DNA of 64,000 nt, from positions 4,960,001-5,024,000 of the forward strand of contig NZ_CP108055.1 of the NCBI RefSeq assembly GCF_036174265.1, written 5' to 3'. The notes under the pieces were generated by a model. That model ran no database searches, had not been told where the DNA came from, and saw only the letters and a list, made by a program, of their open reading frames with translations. This stretch comes from Streptomyces sp. NBC_00285. Lineage in GTDB: Bacteria > Actinomycetota > Actinomycetes > Streptomycetales > Streptomycetaceae. The position numbers and the translations under genes are program-made. This document shows positions 8,611-17,080 of the stretch, piece after piece (the stretch's first letter is position 1; each line of letters starts with the position of its first letter).

Positions 8611-8850
8611 TCAGGGGAAGCCCCCCCGTTCACCGGGCGGGGTCGACTCGCAGGTCTCCGATTGTGTGCGGCACAACGCGAAGCTCGCCCGTGCGGACAT
8701 GACAATCGCAAGCACGAGCCCAGCAAGGAGGAATACATAGAGGATCCGCCATGGCTGGGCCATCCGGTTGGGGCCGCGCATCCGCCTCATGCCAATCAGC
8801 AGCGTAAGTAACAAGGCGAACAGAAGCAGCGTCACCAGGAGATCCAGCAC
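8611..8850 (-). CDS. Small hydrophobic membrane protein, hypothetical
   Basis: 79 aa with two predicted transmembrane helices (LLVTLLLFALLLTLLIGM at 4-21 and ILYVFLLAGLVLAIVMSA at 36-53) separated by a basic loop, and a short Cys-containing tail. Nothing identifies its function. It stands alone on the minus strand between the DUF6585-like gene and the recombinase remnant; the 300 bp between it and 8312 show no further gene. Coding status is plausible from hydrophobicity and length but not proven. Confidence 0.4.
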   Translation of the reverse strand: MLDLLVTLLLFALLLTLLIGMRRMRGPNRMAQPWRILYVFLLAGLVLAIVMSARASFALCRTQSETCESTPPGERGGFP

Positions 8851-8892
8851 AGTGTCACTTTATGACCGCATCGGCCGTCTCCGACAGCCCTC

Positions 8893-9392
8893 ATTCGCCG
8901 CCGCGGGGGCGCGGCGGCCTCGTGGCCTGTGCGGTGCGGCCCCCTGGGGCGCCACGGAGAGGTGCGCGACGGCCATCCGACCGAGACGGCCGCCTTGCAG
9001 GCGGTGGCCGAGAAGCTTGACATTCCACGCTCTGGTGCTCGGCGAGCCGCATGATCTCCGCGAAGTCGAGCGTGCAAGTCGGTCGATCTTGACGAACACG
9101 ATCACGTCCAGTTCGGCGAGCCTGGTCAGGATGCGTTGCAGTCCCGGACGGTCGAGCCCGCGCGAGAAGCCCGAAACTCTATGTCTTCCTCGGCGGCCAC
9201 GACCTCCCAGCCGCGTGCCTCGCACAGCGCTTCACAGGCCGCGCGCTGACGTTCGGGCGAAGTCGTCTCGTCGGTTTCGCGCGATAGGCGAACATAGACA
9301 GCGGCGCGCATCCCCGGCGCGCCGGCCGGGACGCCCTTCCGGCGTCGGGCACGGGGCATAGCCCGTGCTGTGACAGACGTTGGTTCTGTCAT
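8893..9392 (-). pseudogene. Serine recombinase (large resolvase-type) N-terminal remnant, frameshifted
   Basis: The first frame from 9392 reads AAVYVRLSRETDETTSPERQR, the catalytic-serine strand of site-specific serine recombinases (YxRxS). After EEDIE the homologous text continues in another frame (VSGFSRGLDRPGLQRILTRL, VIVFVKIDRLARS) and then in a third (DFAEIMRLAEHQS), so at least two indels have broken it, after which similarity is lost. No recombinase or zinc domain follows. Likely a relic of an integrated element; no attachment site was found beside it. Confidence 0.75.
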
Positions 9393-9419
9393 GAGACGAC
9401 CCTATCTCCGGAGGTATGC

Positions 9420-11066
9420 GTGTCCTGCCTAATCGTCCAGTCCGACAAGACCCTGCTGCTGGAGGTCGACCACGAGCTGGCCGACGAGTGCCGTCGGGTC
9501 ATCGCTCCGTTCGCGGAACTGGAGCGGGCGCCCGAGCACATCCACACCTACCGGGTGACCCCGCTGGGTCTGTGGAACGCGCGGGCCGCCGGGCACGACG
9601 CCGAGCAGGTGGTGGACGCGCTGGTGCAGTACAGCCGGTATCCGGTGCCGCACGCGCTGCTCGTCGACATCGCCGAGACGATGGACCGGTACGGCCGGCT
9701 CACCCTCAGCAAGCACCCCGCGCACGGGCTCGTCCTCACCACCACCGACCGGCCGGTGCTGGAGGAGATCCTGCGCTCGAAGCGGGTGGCACCGCTGGTC
9801 GGGGCTCGGCTCGACCCGGACACCGTGGCCGTGCACCCCTCCGAGCGCGGCCAGATCAAGCAGACGCTGCTGAAGCTGGGCTGGCCCGCCGAGGACCTCG
9901 CCGGGTACGTCGACGGCGAGGCGCACCCGATCGAGCTGCACGAGGACGGGTGGGCGCTGCGGCCCTACCAGAAGCAGGCCGTGGAGAACTTCTGGCACGG
10001 CGGCAGCGGGGTCGTCGTGCTGCCCTGCGGCGCCGGCAAGACCCTCGTCGGCGCCGGGGCCATGGCACAGGCCAAGTCGACCACCCTCATCCTCGTCACC
10101 AACACCGTCTCGGCCCGGCAGTGGAAGCACGAGCTCATCAAGCGTACGAGCCTGACCGAGGAGGAGATCGGCGAGTACAGCGGGACGCGCAAGGAGATCC
10201 GGCCCGTCACCATCGCCACCTACCAGGTGCTGACGACCAGGCGGAAGGGCGTCTACCAGCACCTCGAACTCTTCGACTCCCGGGACTGGGGGCTGATCCT
10301 CTACGACGAGGTGCACCTGCTGCCGGCGCCGGTCTTCAAGTTCACCGCCGATCTCCAGGCCCGGCGGCGGCTGGGGCTGACCGCGACCCTCGTGCGTGAG
10401 GACGGCCGGGAGTCGGACGTCTTCTCGCTCATCGGGCCCAAGCGGTTCGACGCGCCGTGGAAGGAGATCGAGGCGCAGGGGTACATCGCGCCCGCCGACT
10501 GTGTCGAGGTCCGGGTGAACCTCACGGACGCGGAGCGGCTCGCCTACGCCACCGCCGAGCAGGAGGAGAAGTACCGCTTCTGTGCCACCACCGCGACGAA
10601 GCGGAAGGTCACCGAGGCGATCGTGCGACGCTTCGCCGGGCAGCAGATCCTCGTCATCGGTCAGTACATCGACCAGCTGGACGAACTCGGCGAGCATCTG
10701 GGCGCTCCCGTCATCAAGGGCGAGACCTCCAACGCCCAGCGCGAGAAGCTCTTCGGCGCCTTCCGGGAGGGCGAGATCAGCGTGCTCGTGGTGTCCAAGG
10801 TCGCGAACTTCTCCATCGACCTGCCCGAGGCGACCGTCGCCGTCCAGGTCTCGGGGACCTTCGGGTCACGGCAGGAGGAGGCGCAGCGGCTGGGCCGGGT
10901 GCTGCGGCCCAAGGCCGACGGGCACAAGGCGCACTTCTACTCGGTCGTCGCCCGCGACACCCTCGACCAGGACTTCGCCGCGCACCGCCAGCGGTTCCTG
11001 GCGGAGCAGGGGTACGCCTACCGGATCATGGACGCGGACGAGCTGCTGGCGGAGGACCAGGGCTGA
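9420..11066 (+). CDS. DNA repair helicase XPB family (superfamily 2)
   Basis: 548 aa ATP-dependent 3'-5' DNA helicase of the bacterial XPB type. Seen: N-terminal damage-recognition-like domain (LIVQSDKTLLLEVDHELA), RPYQKQAVENF (Q-motif-like), Walker A CGAGKT with K207, DEVH at 296-299, GLTATLVREDG motif III region, and the C-terminal helicase half with QILVIGQYIDQLDELG, VVSKVANFSIDLPEATVAVQ and QRLGRVLRPK (motif VI). GTG start at 9420 is preceded by GGAGG at the right distance. Its length fits bacterial XPB. Monocistronic; the next gene downstream is on the other strand. Role in nucleotide excision repair or recombination is family knowledge, not shown here. Confidence 0.9.
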   Translation: MSCLIVQSDKTLLLEVDHELADECRRVIAPFAELERAPEHIHTYRVTPLGLWNARAAGHDAEQVVDALVQYSRYPVPHALLVDIAETMDRYGRLTLSKHPAHGLVLTTTDRPVLEEILRSKRVAPLVGARLDPDTVAVHPSERGQIKQTLLKLGWPAEDLAGYVDGEAHPIELHEDGWALRPYQKQAVENFWHGGSGVVVLPCGAGKTLVGAGAMAQAKSTTLILVTNTVSARQWKHELIKRTSLTEEEIGEYSGTRKEIRPVTIATYQVLTTRRKGVYQHLELFDSRDWGLILYDEVHLLPAPVFKFTADLQARRRLGLTATLVREDGRESDVFSLIGPKRFDAPWKEIEAQGYIAPADCVEVRVNLTDAERLAYATAEQEEKYRFCATTATKRKVTEAIVRRFAGQQILVIGQYIDQLDELGEHLGAPVIKGETSNAQREKLFGAFREGEISVLVVSKVANFSIDLPEATVAVQVSGTFGSRQEEAQRLGRVLRPKADGHKAHFYSVVARDTLDQDFAAHRQRFLAEQGYAYRIMDADELLAEDQG

Positions 11067-11104
11067 GGGCCGGGAGCTGAAGGTTGAGGGCGGAGGGGCC
11101 GGGA

Positions 11105-11287
11105 CTACCTGCGGCGGACGCCGGCTTCCTCGCCGTACTCGCCGAGTATGACCACGCCGAAGGCGGCGCCCGCGAAGACGCGGATCGCGCGGAGGGCGTT
11201 GCCGAGGCGGTGGGTGCCGTGGAGGTCCGAGAGGGGCGTCGCCCCGGACGGGCGACCGGGCGCTGGGGTGAAGGTCGCTGCAGTCAT
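11105..11287 (-). CDS. Small conserved-looking hypothetical protein
   Basis: 60 aa: MTAATFTPAPGR then a central HRLGNALRAIRVFAGAAFGVVILGEYGEE and an Arg-rich end. The middle is a single amphipathic-to-hydrophobic helix (AIRVFAGAAFGVVILG), so it may be membrane associated. Start ATG 11287, with GGAG close in front; an upstream in-frame ATG would add 12 residues. It converges with the XPB gene. No function can be given. Confidence 0.5.
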   Translation of the reverse strand: MTAATFTPAPGRPSGATPLSDLHGTHRLGNALRAIRVFAGAAFGVVILGEYGEEAGVRRR

Positions 11288-11589
11288 GTCTCCATGGTGG
11301 CTTTCGAGGCATAAGGAGGGCATCGGCCCCAGGTAGCTCTTTCCTGTGCTACCTGAGTACCCCTTCGGGTGGAGCCTCCCCCCAGTGGGTGGAGGGTGAT
11401 CCCCTAGGGGCCGGGCGGATCCGTGCGCGGCCCGGGGATATTCGTTGGCTTCCTCCCGCTCCGCCCCTCTAGAATCTCCGCTCTTGCCCGCCTCCCTCCC
11501 GGAGTGCCGCCGACCGGACGGAAACCGGCCGGTACACCGCCGCCGTCCACCCGGCAGCGACACCCCGCAGCACCTTCGGAGGCACCCCC
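11288..11589. other. Intergenic region upstream of the HelD-like gene
   Basis: About 300 bp without a gene. It contains a perfect palindrome CCCCTAGGGG at 11401-11410 and a CCTCC/GGAGG inverted repeat at about 11375-11395, possible operator sites. No rifamycin-associated (RAE-like) inverted repeat was recognised. Confidence 0.4.
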
Positions 11590-13650
11590 TTGTCCAGGCC
11601 GTCCACGCCCGCGCCCGTAGCCGACGACCCCCTCGCCCGCGAACGCTCCCACCTGGCCGGCTCCCGTGCCGCGCTGCGTGCCATGCGCGAGGACGCCGAG
11701 TCGCTGGACATCAAGGACGTCACCGCGAACTGGGTCAACGCCGAGGTCCTGGCCCGCCAGATCGGCGAACGCATCAAGGCCCTGGCCGACCTCAGCGACA
11801 CCCCGCTGTTCTTCGGCCGCCTCGACTATCTGCACTCCCCCGGTGCCGACCGGGCCGAGGGCGCCGACGGCGAGCGCTTCTACATCGGGCGCCGGCACGT
11901 CCACGACCACGACGGCGACCCGATGGTGATCGACTGGCGGGCGCCGGTCTCGCAGCCGTTCTACCGGGCGTCCAAGAAGGACCCGCTGGACGTCGGGCTG
12001 CGCCGCCGTTTCGGCTACACGCGCGGTGAGATCACGGCGTACGAGGACGAGCATCTGTCCGACCCCGACGAGGCCGCCGCCACCAGCAAGCTGCTCCAGC
12101 AGGAGATCGAGCGTCCGCGCGTCGGCCCGATGCGCGACATCGTGGCGACCATCCAGCCCGAGCAGGACGAGATCGTACGGTCCGGGCTCGGCGGAACCGT
12201 GTGCGTCCAGGGCGGCCCCGGCACCGGGAAGACCGCCGTCGGCCTGCACCGGGTCGCGTACCTCCTCTACGCCCACCGCGAGCGGCTCGCCCGCACCGGC
12301 ACCCTCGTCATCGGACCGAACAGGTCCTTCCTGCACTACATCGAGCAAGTGCTGCCCGCGCTGGGCGAGTTGGCGGTCCGGCAGGCCACGGTGGACGACC
12401 TCGTGGCACACGTCGAGGTGAGCGGCGCCGACGACTCGGCGGCGGCGGTCCTCAAGGGCGACGCGAGGATGGCGGAGGTCCTCAAACGGGCCGTGTACTC
12501 ACATGTGACCATGCCCGCCGAGCCGGTGATGGTCGTGCGCGGCTCGCGCAGGTGGCGCGTCCCGGCGTACGAGATCGAGGGCATGGTCCGGGAGCTGCTC
12601 GACCGGGACATCCGTTACGGCGCCGCCCGCGAGGCCCTTCCGCAGCGCATCGCGCACGTCGTGCTGGTGCAGATGGAGCGGTCCGGGGAGGCGCCGGACG
12701 ACCGGGTGCAGGACGCGGTGGCCCGTAACGCGGCGGTGAAGGCGGCCGTCAAGTCGATCTGGCCGCAGGTGGATCCGGCGAAGCTGGTGTTCCGCCTGCT
12801 GACGGACGCGGACTTCCTCGCCGCGCACGCGAAGGGGATCCTCGACGAGGACGAGCAGGGGACGATCCTCTGGTCGAAGCCGGTCAGGAGCGTGAAGTCG
12901 GCCAAGTGGTCGGCTGCGGACACGGTGTTGATCGACGAGACGAGGGACATCGTGGAGCGCACGCACTCCCTCGGGCATGTGGTCCTCGACGAGGCGCAGG
13001 ACCTGTCCCCCATGCAGTACCGCGCGGTGGGCCGTCGCTGCTCGACCGGTTCGGCGACCGTCCTCGGCGACCTGGCGCAGGGCACCACGCCCTGGGCGAC
13101 GCGGAGTTGGGACGAGGCGCTGGCCCACCTCGGCAAGTCCGACGGCGTGATCGAGGAGCTGACGGCGGGTTTCCGCGTGCCGACGGACGTCATCACGTAC
13201 GCCTCCCGTCTCCTCCCGCACATCGCACCGGGCCTTGCCCCGGTCGCGTCGGTCCGCGAGAATCCCGGGTTCTTCGACGTCCGCGGGATCGGCGGCGCGG
13301 GTGAAGTGGTCGCCGCGTGCGAGGAGTTGCTGCGCAACGAGGGTTCGACCGGTCTGATCGCCGCCGACGCCCGGGTCCCGGAACTGGGCGAGGCGCTGAC
13401 GGCGGCGGGGATCGGCTTCCTGGCCCCCGGCGAGGAGACCACGGCCGAGACCCGGCTGACCCTGGTGCCCGCCTCCCTCGCCAAGGGTCTCGAGTACGAC
13501 TACGTCGTGCTGGACGAGCCGCAGGCCGTGGTGGACGGCGAACCGGACGAACGCACAGGGCTGCGGCGGCTGTACGTGGCACTGACCCGAGCGGTGTCGG
13601 GCCTGATCGTGACGCACACGGCCCCGCTGCCGGCGCAGCTCGCGGAGTAG
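11590..13650 (+). CDS. HelD/HelR-like superfamily 1 ATPase (RNA polymerase-associated)
   Basis: 686 aa UvrD-like SF1 ATPase of the HelD group. Seen: N-terminal coiled region (ERSHLAGSRAALRAMREDAE), FYIGRRHVHDHDGDPMVIDWRAP (a HelD hallmark), Walker A GGPGTGKT with K214, DEAQD at 467-471, SATVLGDLAQGTTPWA, and the C-terminal LVPASLAKGLEYDYVVLDEP and RRLYVALTRAV motifs. TTG start at 11590 preceded by GGAGG 7 bp upstream. Known: HelD proteins remove stalled RNA polymerase from DNA, and the actinobacterial HelR members give rifamycin tolerance. Which subgroup this is cannot be decided by eye. Transcribed alone, convergent with cutC. Confidence 0.85.
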   Translation: MSRPSTPAPVADDPLARERSHLAGSRAALRAMREDAESLDIKDVTANWVNAEVLARQIGERIKALADLSDTPLFFGRLDYLHSPGADRAEGADGERFYIGRRHVHDHDGDPMVIDWRAPVSQPFYRASKKDPLDVGLRRRFGYTRGEITAYEDEHLSDPDEAAATSKLLQQEIERPRVGPMRDIVATIQPEQDEIVRSGLGGTVCVQGGPGTGKTAVGLHRVAYLLYAHRERLARTGTLVIGPNRSFLHYIEQVLPALGELAVRQATVDDLVAHVEVSGADDSAAAVLKGDARMAEVLKRAVYSHVTMPAEPVMVVRGSRRWRVPAYEIEGMVRELLDRDIRYGAAREALPQRIAHVVLVQMERSGEAPDDRVQDAVARNAAVKAAVKSIWPQVDPAKLVFRLLTDADFLAAHAKGILDEDEQGTILWSKPVRSVKSAKWSAADTVLIDETRDIVERTHSLGHVVLDEAQDLSPMQYRAVGRRCSTGSATVLGDLAQGTTPWATRSWDEALAHLGKSDGVIEELTAGFRVPTDVITYASRLLPHIAPGLAPVASVRENPGFFDVRGIGGAGEVVAACEELLRNEGSTGLIAADARVPELGEALTAAGIGFLAPGEETTAETRLTLVPASLAKGLEYDYVVLDEPQAVVDGEPDERTGLRRLYVALTRAVSGLIVTHTAPLPAQLAE

Positions 13651-13714
13651 GGCGCGGGCGCCGAGAAACGGGTTCCCCGGGGGAGCGGCATCCACCGTTC
13701 CCCCCGAACGCCTC

Positions 13715-14407
13715 TCAGTCGCCGTCCAGTGCTTTCCTCCACCGTGCGACCGCCGGGGCCGAGACCGGCCGGTCCCAGCCCTGCGGGCGGGCCGCTCCGC
13801 CGATGTGGAAGCCGTCGACGCCGGCGGCCAGGAGTCGCGGCACGTGCTCCAGCCGCAGCCCGCCGCCGACCAACAGCCGTTGCTCGTAGCCGGGTTCGCC
13901 GCGCCGCGCCGCCTCGGCGAGCAGCGTGGGCAGTCCGTCGTCCACTCCGGCGGCGGACCCGGCCGTGAGATACGTGTCCAGTCCCGGCAGGCCGTCGAGC
14001 TGCTTCCGCAGGGCGTTCCGGTCGGCGGCGTGGTCGATGGCCCGGTGGAAGGTCCAGCGGCACCCGTCCAGCACCTCCACGACCCGCTCCACGGCGCTCA
14101 GATCCACGGTGCCGTCCGCGTCCAGGAACCCCAGGACGAACTCCTCGGCCCCGGCGTCCCGCAGCTCCCGGGCCGCCCGGACCACCCGCGAGACGTCGCC
14201 GGCGCCGAATCCGTCGGACAGCCGCAGCATCACCCGCAGCGAGATGTCCACGGCGGACCGGATCGCGGCGACCGTGGAGACCGCCGGTGTCAGGCCGTCC
14301 GCCGCCATGTCGGTGACCAGTTCCAGCCGGTCCGCGCCTCCGGCCTGGGCGGCGGCCGCGTCCTCGGCGCCGAGGGCGATCACCTCCAGGACTGCACGCT
14401 TGCTCAT
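13715..14407 (-). CDS. cutC: CutC family copper homeostasis protein
   Basis: 230 aa TIM-barrel protein. Seen: LEVIALGAEDAAAAQAGGADRLELV at the start (the CutC signature with the ADRLELC/V motif), ISLRVMLR, WTFHRAIDHAADRNAL, YLTAGSAAGVDDGLPTL and LLVGGGLRLEHVPRL near the end. Length fits CutC (about 230-250 aa). Known: implicated in copper tolerance in E. coli, mechanism debated. Start ATG 14407. Convergent with the helicase gene, separated from the next plus-strand gene by 150 bp; no copper-responsive operator recognised. Confidence 0.88.
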   Translation of the reverse strand: MSKRAVLEVIALGAEDAAAAQAGGADRLELVTDMAADGLTPAVSTVAAIRSAVDISLRVMLRLSDGFGAGDVSRVVRAARELRDAGAEEFVLGFLDADGTVDLSAVERVVEVLDGCRWTFHRAIDHAADRNALRKQLDGLPGLDTYLTAGSAAGVDDGLPTLLAEAARRGEPGYEQRLLVGGGLRLEHVPRLLAAGVDGFHIGGAARPQGWDRPVSAPAVARWRKALDGD

Positions 14408-14557
14408 GGGACCCCATTCGTCGACGGTCTCGGTCTCGGGCGGCTACAGGTCTAGTCCAATTCAAGAGTACGCCGGTACGGGGTCCTGTTCACCAGCGCG
14501 TCCCAGCCGAACACATCCGGCTCCCCCACCTCCGCCGTCACACGGGACAATGAGGCC

Positions 14558-15202
14558 ATGGCCGACCTCGACGACCTCCGCGTCCGTTTCGCCCGCGCCC
14601 TGGAGAACACCCGGTCCGGGTCCGGCGGCCCCGACCCGGCGCCGTACGCCGACGATCTCCTCCGGCGCTGGCAGGAGCCGCAGCGGCGGTACCACACCCT
14701 CGCCCACCTCACGGCGGTCCTGGACCACGTCGACGTGCTGGAGACGTACGCCGACGATCCGGACGTGGTGCGTCTCGCCGCGTGGTTCCACGACGCCGTC
14801 TATCTCCCCGACCGCTCCGAGAACGAGGACCGCTCCGCCCGCCTCGCCGAACGCGCCCTGCCCGAAGCCGGGGTCCCCCCGCAGCGGACGGCCGAGGTCG
14901 CCCGCCTCGTCCGCCTCACCACCACCCACGCCCCCGGCGCCGACGACCGCGACGGCCAGGTCCTCTGCGACGCCGACCTCGCGATCCTCGCCGCCCCGCC
15001 CGCCGCCTACGCCGCCTACACGGCCGCCGTACGCGAGGAGTACGGCTTCGTCCCGAGCGACGCCTTCCGCGAGGGCAGGTCCGCGATCCTGCGCCAACTG
15101 CTCGATCTGCCGAGGCTGTTCAGGACGCCGTACGGGGAGCGGGAATGGGAGGCGACGGCCCGCCACAACCTCGCTTCGGAGCTGGAAATGCTGTCGCTCT
15201 GA
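14558..15202 (+). CDS. HD-domain metal-dependent phosphohydrolase
   Basis: 214 aa. The order YHTLAHL (H46, H50), AAWFHDAVY (H78-D79), ENEDRSA (89-95) and LCDADLAIL (D about 138) is that of small HD-superfamily hydrolases annotated as predicted metal-dependent phosphohydrolases. Substrate unknown. ATG start at 14558 (MADLDDLRVRFA). It is followed after 26 bp by the DinB/GNAT gene in the same direction, so the two may share a transcript. Confidence 0.82.
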   Translation: MADLDDLRVRFARALENTRSGSGGPDPAPYADDLLRRWQEPQRRYHTLAHLTAVLDHVDVLETYADDPDVVRLAAWFHDAVYLPDRSENEDRSARLAERALPEAGVPPQRTAEVARLVRLTTTHAPGADDRDGQVLCDADLAILAAPPAAYAAYTAAVREEYGFVPSDAFREGRSAILRQLLDLPRLFRTPYGEREWEATARHNLASELEMLSL

Positions 15203-15228
15203 GACGCCCGGCGCCTTAGCCTGCCCGC

Positions 15229-16344
15229 ATGGCAGACATGGGCGGGGACTTGGGCGGAGACCGGGTGACGGAGGCCGTCGCGGACGCGGTGACGGTGCTG
15301 CGGAAGGCGGTGGACCGGGACTGGGGCGCGGTCCGGGCCGGCCGGGTGGAGTGGAACTGTCTGGAGACGGCCGAGCACATCGCGGGCGATCTGATCGCGT
15401 ACGCAGGGCAGTTGGCGGGCCGGGCGCAGGACGCGTACGTCCCCTTCGACATCCACTTCGAGGACGGCACGGACGCCGAGGGCGCCCTCCAGGTGATCGA
15501 GACGGCGGGCACGCTCCTCGCCGCGACGATCCGCGCCACTCCGCGCGAGGTCCGCGCCTTCCACCCGCACCCCTTCCGCAGCGCGAACCGCGTGGGTTTC
15601 GCCGCGATGGGCGTCGCCGAGGTGGTGCTTCACACGTACGACATCGCGGAGGGCCTGGGCCTCGCGTACGAGCCCCCCGCCCATCTCCCCGAGTACGTGC
15701 TGACCCGGATCTTCCCCGCCGTCCAGCCCGGCCCCGACGCCTGGCGCACCCTTCTGTGGGCCACCGGGCGCGGCGAGCTGCCCGGCCGTGCCCCGCGCAC
15801 GGAGTGGCGCTGGAGCAACAACCTCGTCCTGCCCACCGAACGGCTCACCCTCCAGGGCGTCACCCCCGCGGCCGCCGCCGACCTCGCCACGGGCGGCGAC
15901 GGTGGCTTCGCGTGGGTCGAGGACGGCCCCTTCGAGGGCACCCGCGAGGCCGCCGCCATGACCACCAAGGCCTACGAAGCCGGCGTCCACCGACCGGAGT
16001 TCGGCCTGTTCGCCCTCGTACGGCGGGAGGACGGCCGCGCGGTCGGCGGCATGGGCTTCCACGGCGCCCCGGACGAGGACGGCTGCGCGGAGGTCGGCTA
16101 CGACCTCGCCGAGAGCGCCCGCGGCAACGGCTACGCCACCGAGGCCCTGCACACGCTGAGCGACTGGGCCCTGGCCCGCGACGACGTCCGCAGCCTCTGC
16201 GCCACCATCGAGCCCGACAACGCGGCCTCCCAGCGCGTGATCGCGCGCGCCGGGTTCAACCGGGCGAGCGTGGAGCAGGAGCAGGCCTACGGCGAGTCGG
16301 AACCGGGCCTACGCCTGTACATCCGCACCACCCGGACCGACTGA
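15229..16344 (+). CDS. Fusion of a DinB/maleylpyruvate isomerase-like domain with a GNAT acetyltransferase
   Basis: 371 aa. Residues 1-about 200 look like a DinB/mycothiol-dependent isomerase N-terminal fold (ETAEHIAGDLIAYAGQLAGR, GVAEVVLHTYDIAEGLGL, with an invariant-like H in EVVLHTYD). Residues about 205-371 are a GNAT of the RimJ type: LPTERLTLQGVT, FGLFALVRREDGRAVGGMGFHG, EVGYDLAESARGNGYATEAL (acetyl-CoA loop) and DNAASQRVIARAGF. ATG at 15229; MGGDLGG at 15238 is an alternative. Known families separately; the joint role (perhaps thiol-dependent handling plus acetylation of one substrate) is inference. Confidence 0.75.
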   Translation: MADMGGDLGGDRVTEAVADAVTVLRKAVDRDWGAVRAGRVEWNCLETAEHIAGDLIAYAGQLAGRAQDAYVPFDIHFEDGTDAEGALQVIETAGTLLAATIRATPREVRAFHPHPFRSANRVGFAAMGVAEVVLHTYDIAEGLGLAYEPPAHLPEYVLTRIFPAVQPGPDAWRTLLWATGRGELPGRAPRTEWRWSNNLVLPTERLTLQGVTPAAAADLATGGDGGFAWVEDGPFEGTREAAAMTTKAYEAGVHRPEFGLFALVRREDGRAVGGMGFHGAPDEDGCAEVGYDLAESARGNGYATEALHTLSDWALARDDVRSLCATIEPDNAASQRVIARAGFNRASVEQEQAYGESEPGLRLYIRTTRTD

Positions 16345-16354
16345 CCGCCGCCCC

Positions 16355-16615
16355 CTATCGTCCCTTCGGCCGACGCAGCCCCGCCGCCACCAGCAGGCGT
16401 ACCACCTCGCGGCTGGTGACCTCCACCGCGCCCGCGGCCACCACGTCGGCATAGCGGTGGGAGGGGATGTCGTAGTGGTCGCGTTCGAAGGCGCGCCGGG
16501 GGACGCCCAGCCCGTCGGCGAACAGGTGGAGTTCGTCGAAGGAGACGTCGCTGACCAGGTGGGACCACATGCGGCCGTGGCCCGGCCAGGCCGGGGGGTC
16601 GATGTACACGGTCAC
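16355..16615 (-). CDS. DUF4031 domain protein
   Basis: 86 aa. The sequence VTVYIDPPAWPGHGRMWSHLV at the start and SFDELHLFADGLGVPRRAF, HYDIPSHRYADVVAAGA further on are the DUF4031 pattern; residues D, H and Y of these motifs suggest a small metal or nucleotide binding enzyme, but nothing is established. GTG start at 16615 overlaps the stop of the upstream gene by 4 bp (GTGA), so translation is coupled. Convergent with the fusion gene, 10 bp away. Confidence 0.75.
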   Translation of the reverse strand: MTVYIDPPAWPGHGRMWSHLVSDVSFDELHLFADGLGVPRRAFERDHYDIPSHRYADVVAAGAVEVTSREVVRLLVAAGLRRPKGR

Positions 16616-17025
16616 GTGGAGGACGTCCCGCCCGTCGCGGAGCCCAGCGAGCCGACCGCTGCGACCTTCACACCCGCCTTGTGGCACACCCAGTGCGGGT
16701 CGGGGCCGAGCTCCGGTTCCACCTCAAGGGCGTGCGGGTCGCCGGAGCCGCACACCGGGCACAGGGGCCAGCGGCCGTACCGTTCCAGGAGGGCGTCCTG
16801 GACGTCCTGGGCTATCAGTCCCGCCACGTACTCCGCGCCGTCGGGCCACTGCTCCACCCACCACCGCCGCTGCACGACGGAGTCCTCGACCATCGACACC
16901 ACGTCCGCCGCGGCGACCTCGCCCGCGGCCAGATCGGCGAGTACGAGGGCGCGTGCCGCGTGCAGCGCCTGTTCCAGGGGGCTGATCGGGGCACCGGGCG
17001 TGTCAGGGGTGTCGGAGGGGTCCAT
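16612..17025 (-). CDS. Hypothetical protein with zinc-ribbon-like motif
   Basis: 137 aa. The N-terminal 90 residues are helical and acidic (ALHAARALVLADLAAGEVAAADVVSMVED); the C-terminal part has CPVCGSGDPHALEV followed by WVCHKAG, a Cys-x2-Cys ... Cys-His arrangement that could bind one zinc ion. ATG at 17025 is chosen over longer options because the sequence upstream belongs to the promoter of the divergent regulator gene. Coupled by GTGA overlap to the DUF4031 gene. Function unknown. Confidence 0.7.
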   Translation of the reverse strand: MDPSDTPDTPGAPISPLEQALHAARALVLADLAAGEVAAADVVSMVEDSVVQRRWWVEQWPDGAEYVAGLIAQDVQDALLERYGRWPLCPVCGSGDPHALEVEPELGPDPHWVCHKAGVKVAAVGSLGSATGGTSST

Positions 17026-17044
17026 GCACCCATTGTGCGCAGGC

Positions 17045-17080
17045 TTGACCCCGGCACCGACCCGAAAATATCTTTCATAC
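17045..17080 (+). promoter_or_regulatory. Leaderless promoter of the MurR/RpiR-type regulator
   Basis: TTGACC (17045-17050), 18-bp spacer, TATCTT (17069-17074, fits TAnnnT), then 6 bp to the GTG start at 17081. No Shine-Dalgarno precedes the GTG. This is the geometry of a leaderless transcript starting at the G of the start codon. The GAAAATATCTTTC inverted repeat over the -10 could be an operator. Confidence 0.65.

Noticed and set aside
11340..11590. Search for a rifamycin-associated element upstream of the HelD-like gene
   Set aside because: No inverted repeat resembling the RAE as I remember it; only generic GC palindromes were seen.
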